Assembly (NCBI GenBank): GCA_963764585.1
Contig: CAVXTB010000019.1
Coordinates: forward strand, 18,708-82,707
Length of the DNA stretch: 64,000 nt
Direction: 5' to 3'
Source of the DNA: JAOPZW01 sp963764585
GTDB taxonomy: Bacteria > Actinomycetota > Thermoleophilia > Solirubrobacterales > Solirubrobacteraceae
Shown: in pieces, positions 61,381 through 64,000 of the stretch
How positions within the stretch are numbered: position 1 is the stretch's first letter
Layout: each line of letters begins with the position of its first letter
Notes under the pieces: model-generated
The model's database searches: none
Seen by the model: the letters and a program-made list of their open reading frames with translations, nothing else
What the model was told of the DNA's origin: nothing
Program-made: the position numbers and the translations under genes

Positions 61381-61689
61381 ATGCTCATCTCGCGCCACGC
61401 GATCAACACCGCCGCGGCCGGGCTCGTCCTGGCCGCGGCGGGATCGCCCGCGATCGCCGAGGCGCGCCCCGCCGATGGCTCCGCGCCCACTGTCCAGTTC
61501 TCCCCGCCGGCCCCTACCTCCGTGCCGATCGAGCAGACCGTGGCCGACCCGGGTGTCGACTGGTCCGCCGTCGCGGTCGGCACCCTGGGACTCCTCGTCC
61601 TGATGCTGCTCGTGCTCCTGATCCACGCCGCCATGCCGATGGTGCGCCGCGCCCCCGCGGCGCGCACTAGACGTGTCCGGAAGTCCTGA
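61381..61689 (+). CDS. Small single-pass membrane protein with signal peptide
   Basis: A 102-residue protein: an N-terminal signal-like segment (INTAAAGLVLAAAGSPAIA), a short Pro-rich extracellular part, one helix (AVAVGTLGLLVLMLLVLLIH) and a basic cytoplasmic tail. Nine bases after the small secreted protein, so co-transcribed. Function unknown. Its last 23 bases overlap a convergent small gene. Confidence 0.65.
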   Translation: MLISRHAINTAAAGLVLAAAGSPAIAEARPADGSAPTVQFSPPAPTSVPIEQTVADPGVDWSAVAVGTLGLLVLMLLVLLIHAAMPMVRRAPAARTRRVRKS

Positions 61690-61825
61690 TCGCGACGACC
61701 GCGAGCTGCGGCTCGCGGTCGGCGATCTCGGCCAAGCCGCGGTTGAGATCCTCGCCGGTCAAGCTCCACTCGAACGGTCGGAGGGTCTGCAGTAGCCCCC
61801 CGCGGGCGCAGCGCTCGTTCGTCAA
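61667..61825 (-). CDS. Small protein coupled to the upstream 149-residue gene
   Basis: A 52-residue frame, GLLQTLRPFEWSLTGEDL, then NRGLAEIADREPQLAVVAIR and a short end. It reads like a natural protein. The TTG start overlaps the stop of the preceding gene as TTGA. A 10-bp hairpin (61697-61720, loop TGCG) lies in its coding region. No family recognised. Confidence 0.45.
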   Translation of the reverse strand: MTNERCARGGLLQTLRPFEWSLTGEDLNRGLAEIADREPQLAVVAIRTSGHV

Positions 61826-62271
61826 TCGCCGCCCGGCTCGAGCGCGTCTGCAAGTGCACCGGCGGCCTCCGAGACCGCCGCGTACGCGGCGACGACATCG
61901 GCCAGGCTCTCGCCCGCGCCGGCCTCGTTGAGCCCCGCCACCGCCTCGTCAAAGCGCGCCCACAACTCGCCGGGCCCGCGGCGGCGGCCCGTGCCGGGGC
62001 GGAGCTCGTCGGGCGGTCGTGCGTGATCGGAGCCTTTCATGGGCCGCCAAGCCAGCCCCGCATCGAGTGCTTGGGCGTGTGCGTCGCGCATCGAGCGTGC
62101 TGCCTCGGACAGGTTCCGAAGCCGGTCGCGGAAGCCTGCGTCGGGTGGAGCTAGCTGGTGCGTTCGCATTGCTCCTGCCCACGACTCCTCGGCGCTCCGG
62201 ACCGTTCCCCATGCCTCCTCCTTCGCGGCCGCCGCGTCGCCCGCACGCCGTGTGCTCGGCGCCTCGCTCAT
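61822..62271 (-). CDS. Hypothetical helical protein
   Basis: A 149-residue acidic, Ala-rich helical protein: KEEAWGTVRSAEESWAGAM, GFRDRLRNLSEAARSMRDAH, PPDELRPGTGRR, LWARFDEAVAGLNEAGAG and a final helix. No membrane segment. Similar short helical proteins occur beside HTH genes in Thermoleophilia, but I cannot assign a function. It is divergent from the HTH protein at 62382. Confidence 0.65.
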   Translation of the reverse strand: MSEAPSTRRAGDAAAAKEEAWGTVRSAEESWAGAMRTHQLAPPDAGFRDRLRNLSEAARSMRDAHAQALDAGLAWRPMKGSDHARPPDELRPGTGRRRGPGELWARFDEAVAGLNEAGAGESLADVVAAYAAVSEAAGALADALEPGGD

Positions 62272-62381
62272 CGCAGAGGTCCTGTCTTAGCTGCGAGCGG
62301 GTGCCAGGTGCCCTCGGGGCATAGAAACCTACGAACGGTCACAGACGGCCATATCCTACGAGCAGCAGAGACATCCCGATC

Positions 62382-62627
62382 ATGGCCGACCCGCTCCCAT
62401 CGCAGCTCGAGTTCCTCAAGGTGGAGGAGGTCGCCGTGCTGCTCAAGATCAAGGAGAAGACCGTCCGGGAGTGGATCGGACGGGGTGAGCTCGAGGCGTA
62501 CAAGATCGGCAAGGAGTGGCGGGTTCGGCGCGACCATCTCGACGAGGCGATCGAGGCGCGGCGGGTCGGCGCCCAGGCGGCGCCGCCCGGAGGACTGTGG
62601 GATCCGGCCGACCCCGACGACCGCTGA
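62382..62627 (+). CDS. Excisionase/MerR-type helix-turn-helix protein
   Basis: An 81-residue protein with the HTH_17 winged helix: FLKVEEVAVLLKIKEKTVRE, WIGRGELEAYKIGKEWRVRR, DHLDEAIEAR. The same fold occurs in phage excisionases and small regulators. No integrase is nearby. Divergent from the 61822 gene; convergent with the PIN-like gene. Confidence 0.85.
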   Translation: MADPLPSQLEFLKVEEVAVLLKIKEKTVREWIGRGELEAYKIGKEWRVRRDHLDEAIEARRVGAQAAPPGGLWDPADPDDR

Positions 62628-62637
62628 CGGATCTTCC

Positions 62638-63144
62638 CTAGCCGAGCAGATCGCTCCTGAGTTCATCGGCGCTGAGGCGCTCACGGCCGTAGAGCGCCCG
62701 CGCTGTCGTGTTGTGGCGCTCGGCAGCCCGGGTCATGTAGTCCCAGGCATCGTCGGGCGGCTTCCGTGTGGTAGCCAGCCTCCAGACCTGGGGCCGGTCC
62801 GGCCGGGTCTGCTCGCAGACCGCGCTGAGGTGGGCGAGCAGGAGACCGGTTGCCTTGATCGGGTCGTGGCCGGCGGCGATCGTGACCACGAGCGTCAGCT
62901 TCGTCTGGCACAGGACCGCCAGTTCCTTCGGCAGCCCGAGCATGTTGTTGTCGCTCGTGATGAGGCCGTCCCATGGTCGCTCATCGGCGTGCAGCGTTTG
63001 CAGCACCTGCCAATCGTCTGCCCTTGGGAGCCGCGAGTCGATGCGTCGGATCGGGGCGAGCGCGGCATCTTCGGCCAGGAAGTCGGCGAGCGCGTCGACG
63101 ATCGGCTCGGGGAAGTTCTGGTCGAGCGCGAAGAGGCGCGGCAC
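62638..63144 (-). CDS. PIN-like (DUF5615-type) toxin candidate
   Basis: A 168-residue protein with a PIN-like N-terminus (RLFALDQNFPEPIVDALADF, with the first acidic residue), GLITSDNNMLGLPKELAVL (second acidic position) and a C-terminal helical extension (WDYMTRAAERHNTTARALYG). GTG start 63144, twelve bases after the HTH-DUF433 gene. The pairing of DUF433 with a PIN-like protein is a recognised toxin-antitoxin arrangement. Confidence 0.75.
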   Translation of the reverse strand: MPRLFALDQNFPEPIVDALADFLAEDAALAPIRRIDSRLPRADDWQVLQTLHADERPWDGLITSDNNMLGLPKELAVLCQTKLTLVVTIAAGHDPIKATGLLLAHLSAVCEQTRPDRPQVWRLATTRKPPDDAWDYMTRAAERHNTTARALYGRERLSADELRSDLLG

Positions 63145-63155
63145 AAGCCGTGACG

Positions 63156-63821
63156 TCAGGCGGCGACGAGGAGGTCCGGCTGGAGCTCGTGCTCGAGGTC
63201 GAGCGCCTCTTCGACGTCATCGAGCTCGATCGCCGGGTAAAGGCTGTGGATGCGCTGCGCGCTCATGCCACGGGCGCCGAGGGCGGCCAGGGCCTGGGTC
63301 TCGATGCGGGTCTGGCGCACGTGTGGGGCGCCGGCGAGCTTGCCCGGCACGATGCGCAACCGCGGCCGCGGCGATACGAGGTCGGGACCCCTGGTTGACT
63401 CGCCAATCTCGAACGGACGCAACACATCGAGCATGTCGGAGCTGAGGAGCGCCTGGCCGTTGACGTGGTGCGGCTGCTCGGGCTCACCGAGCACGATGTG
63501 GCCGCGGCGGTCGACGGCGACGTTCGGCCCGTCGTCGCTTGACCAGAGCGCGAGATCGAGCTGTTCGAGCTCTGCCAGGGCGCGGCGCACCGCGTTCATG
63601 GCGGTCGCTGGAACGTTCTGTCCGTCGGGCGCGGTCTTGCTCGCTCGCAGCCAGGCGATCGTCCGCAGGCCCATCAGGTCGCTGTACGACCAGAGCTTCA
63701 CCTTCTCCGCCGAGACCGACGGCGCGAGGATGCCTTTTCGGGCCCAGTAGTGAACGGTCGACTTGGGAACGCCCGAAAGGGCCGCCGCCCTGTCCGCTGG
63801 GTATGCGCCGCGCAGTTCCAC
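63156..63821 (-). CDS. MerR-like HTH/DUF433 antitoxin
   Basis: About 221 residues. N-terminal MerR-like HTH (RGAYPADRAAALSGVPKSTV, HYWARKGILAPS) and a C-terminal DUF433 domain (GAPHVRQTRIETQALAALGA, RGMSAQRIHSLYPAIELDDV, EEALDLEHEL). I chose GTG 63821, where homologous HTH domains begin; ATG 63866 is the alternative. It precedes the PIN-like gene on the same strand, and a palindrome with a -10 lies upstream, so it probably represses its own operon. Confidence 0.8.
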   Translation of the reverse strand: MELRGAYPADRAAALSGVPKSTVHYWARKGILAPSVSAEKVKLWSYSDLMGLRTIAWLRASKTAPDGQNVPATAMNAVRRALAELEQLDLALWSSDDGPNVAVDRRGHIVLGEPEQPHHVNGQALLSSDMLDVLRPFEIGESTRGPDLVSPRPRLRIVPGKLAGAPHVRQTRIETQALAALGARGMSAQRIHSLYPAIELDDVEEALDLEHELQPDLLVAA

Positions 63822-63889
63822 GTGCCCAGTATGGCGCCGACCGGCGACGTGGGGCGAGTCTTGCATGCGGATCCCAGACATGCGCAAAG

Positions 63890-63908
63890 AATATAGCCGT
63901 TGACGGCT
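63890..63908 (-). promoter_or_regulatory. Promoter and palindromic operator of the HTH-DUF433/PIN pair
   Basis: On the minus strand AGCCGTCAACGGCT (63908-63895) is a perfect palindrome with 6-base arms, and TATATT (63895-63890) directly abuts it as a good -10. This layout fits toxin-antitoxin autoregulation. Confidence 0.6.
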
Positions 63909-64000
63909 GTTTGAACCCGTGCAGGGTCTTGTGTAGCCTTCATGCGCAGAGCGCTCATGGGACGACGTCGCCTTTGATGACCGATCGGCCAATGACCGTG

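Overview
The window is very GC-rich, with third codon positions dominated by G and C, dense coding on both strands and many GTG starts. It also carries F420-type LLM oxidoreductase, SARP/BTAD-type regulators, OsmC, TetR, PadR and secreted 'PSPAMVVALIALFVALGG'-type proteins. Together these suggest a chromosomal segment of a high-GC actinobacterium, most likely of the class Thermoleophilia (Solirubrobacter/Conexibacter-like). The placement is inference from gene content; there is no rRNA or other marker gene to prove it. I saw no rRNA, tRNA, CRISPR array or insertion sequence.

Layout. 1-7.4 kb: a translationally coupled minus-strand group (SpoIIE-type phosphatase with GAF/PAS sensors, an epimerase, an RmlD-like reductase), then a region of decay: an XRE regulator with a multiply frameshifted nucleotidyltransferase, a frameshifted secreted protein, and a VapBC-like pair whose toxin has lost its N-terminal half. 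7.4-10.2 kb: Lon protease, then about 540 bp holding a large imperfect palindrome. 10.2-21 kb: secreted S15-type hydrolase, a small hydrophobic protein, DUF72 protein, a diguanylate cyclase, an MFS transporter, a secreted penicillin-acylase-family enzyme and a GGDEF/HD-GYP protein. 21-31.5 kb: mostly housekeeping genes (LigD-type polymerase, YqgE, DUF429, Aat, TrpB2, an ApbE/ferric-reductase-like group, Lgt, TetR). 31.5-33.6 kb: a hairpin-rich non-coding stretch leading into an ECF sigma factor fused to an anti-sigma-like zinc motif and a long Ala/Thr/Pro tail.

33.7-46 kb: an SDR, a 56-residue protein coupled to an ACT-domain protein that seems to start at CTG, then a three-gene operon in which two giant ATPase regulators flank an LLM oxidoreductase. 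One of these regulators is a SARP/BTAD-ATPase fused to a complete GntR/FadR-type wHTH-FCD module. OsmC, an acyl-CoA-dehydrogenase-like enzyme, a flavin oxidoreductase, a PadR regulator with its ATGT-N8-ACAT operator and an internally deleted acyl-CoA dehydrogenase follow. 46-49 kb: a coupled operon SRPBCC-ArsR-DUF899-small membrane protein, with two copies of a GTGnnACC-N4-GGTTAC dyad between it and a divergent redoxin gene.

49-52.4 kb: three tightly packed genes resembling the C5 arm of the 3-hydroxypropionate bicycle (malyl/citramalyl-CoA-lyase-like, mesaconyl-CoA-hydratase-like, mesaconyl-CoA C1-C4 CoA transferase). 52.4-54.6 kb: the most striking locus. A MerR-family cobalamin-binding regulator carries W141, H152 and H187 with exactly the spacing of the CarH B12 photoreceptor. 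It is divergent from DUF378 and fasciclin genes, with a T4 endonuclease V-like (pyrimidine-dimer glycosylase) gene beyond them. The intergenic region holds six TnnACA-type half-sites on an 11-bp grid, the operator architecture known for CarH/CarA. This looks like a light/B12-controlled photoprotection locus. 55-64 kb: a recombination scar with gene fragments, a receptor-like kinase fused to a beta-propeller and a peptide-binding SBP_bac_5 domain, a BTAD-USP fusion regulator, small secreted and membrane proteins, and an HTH-DUF433/PIN-like toxin-antitoxin pair with a palindromic operator.
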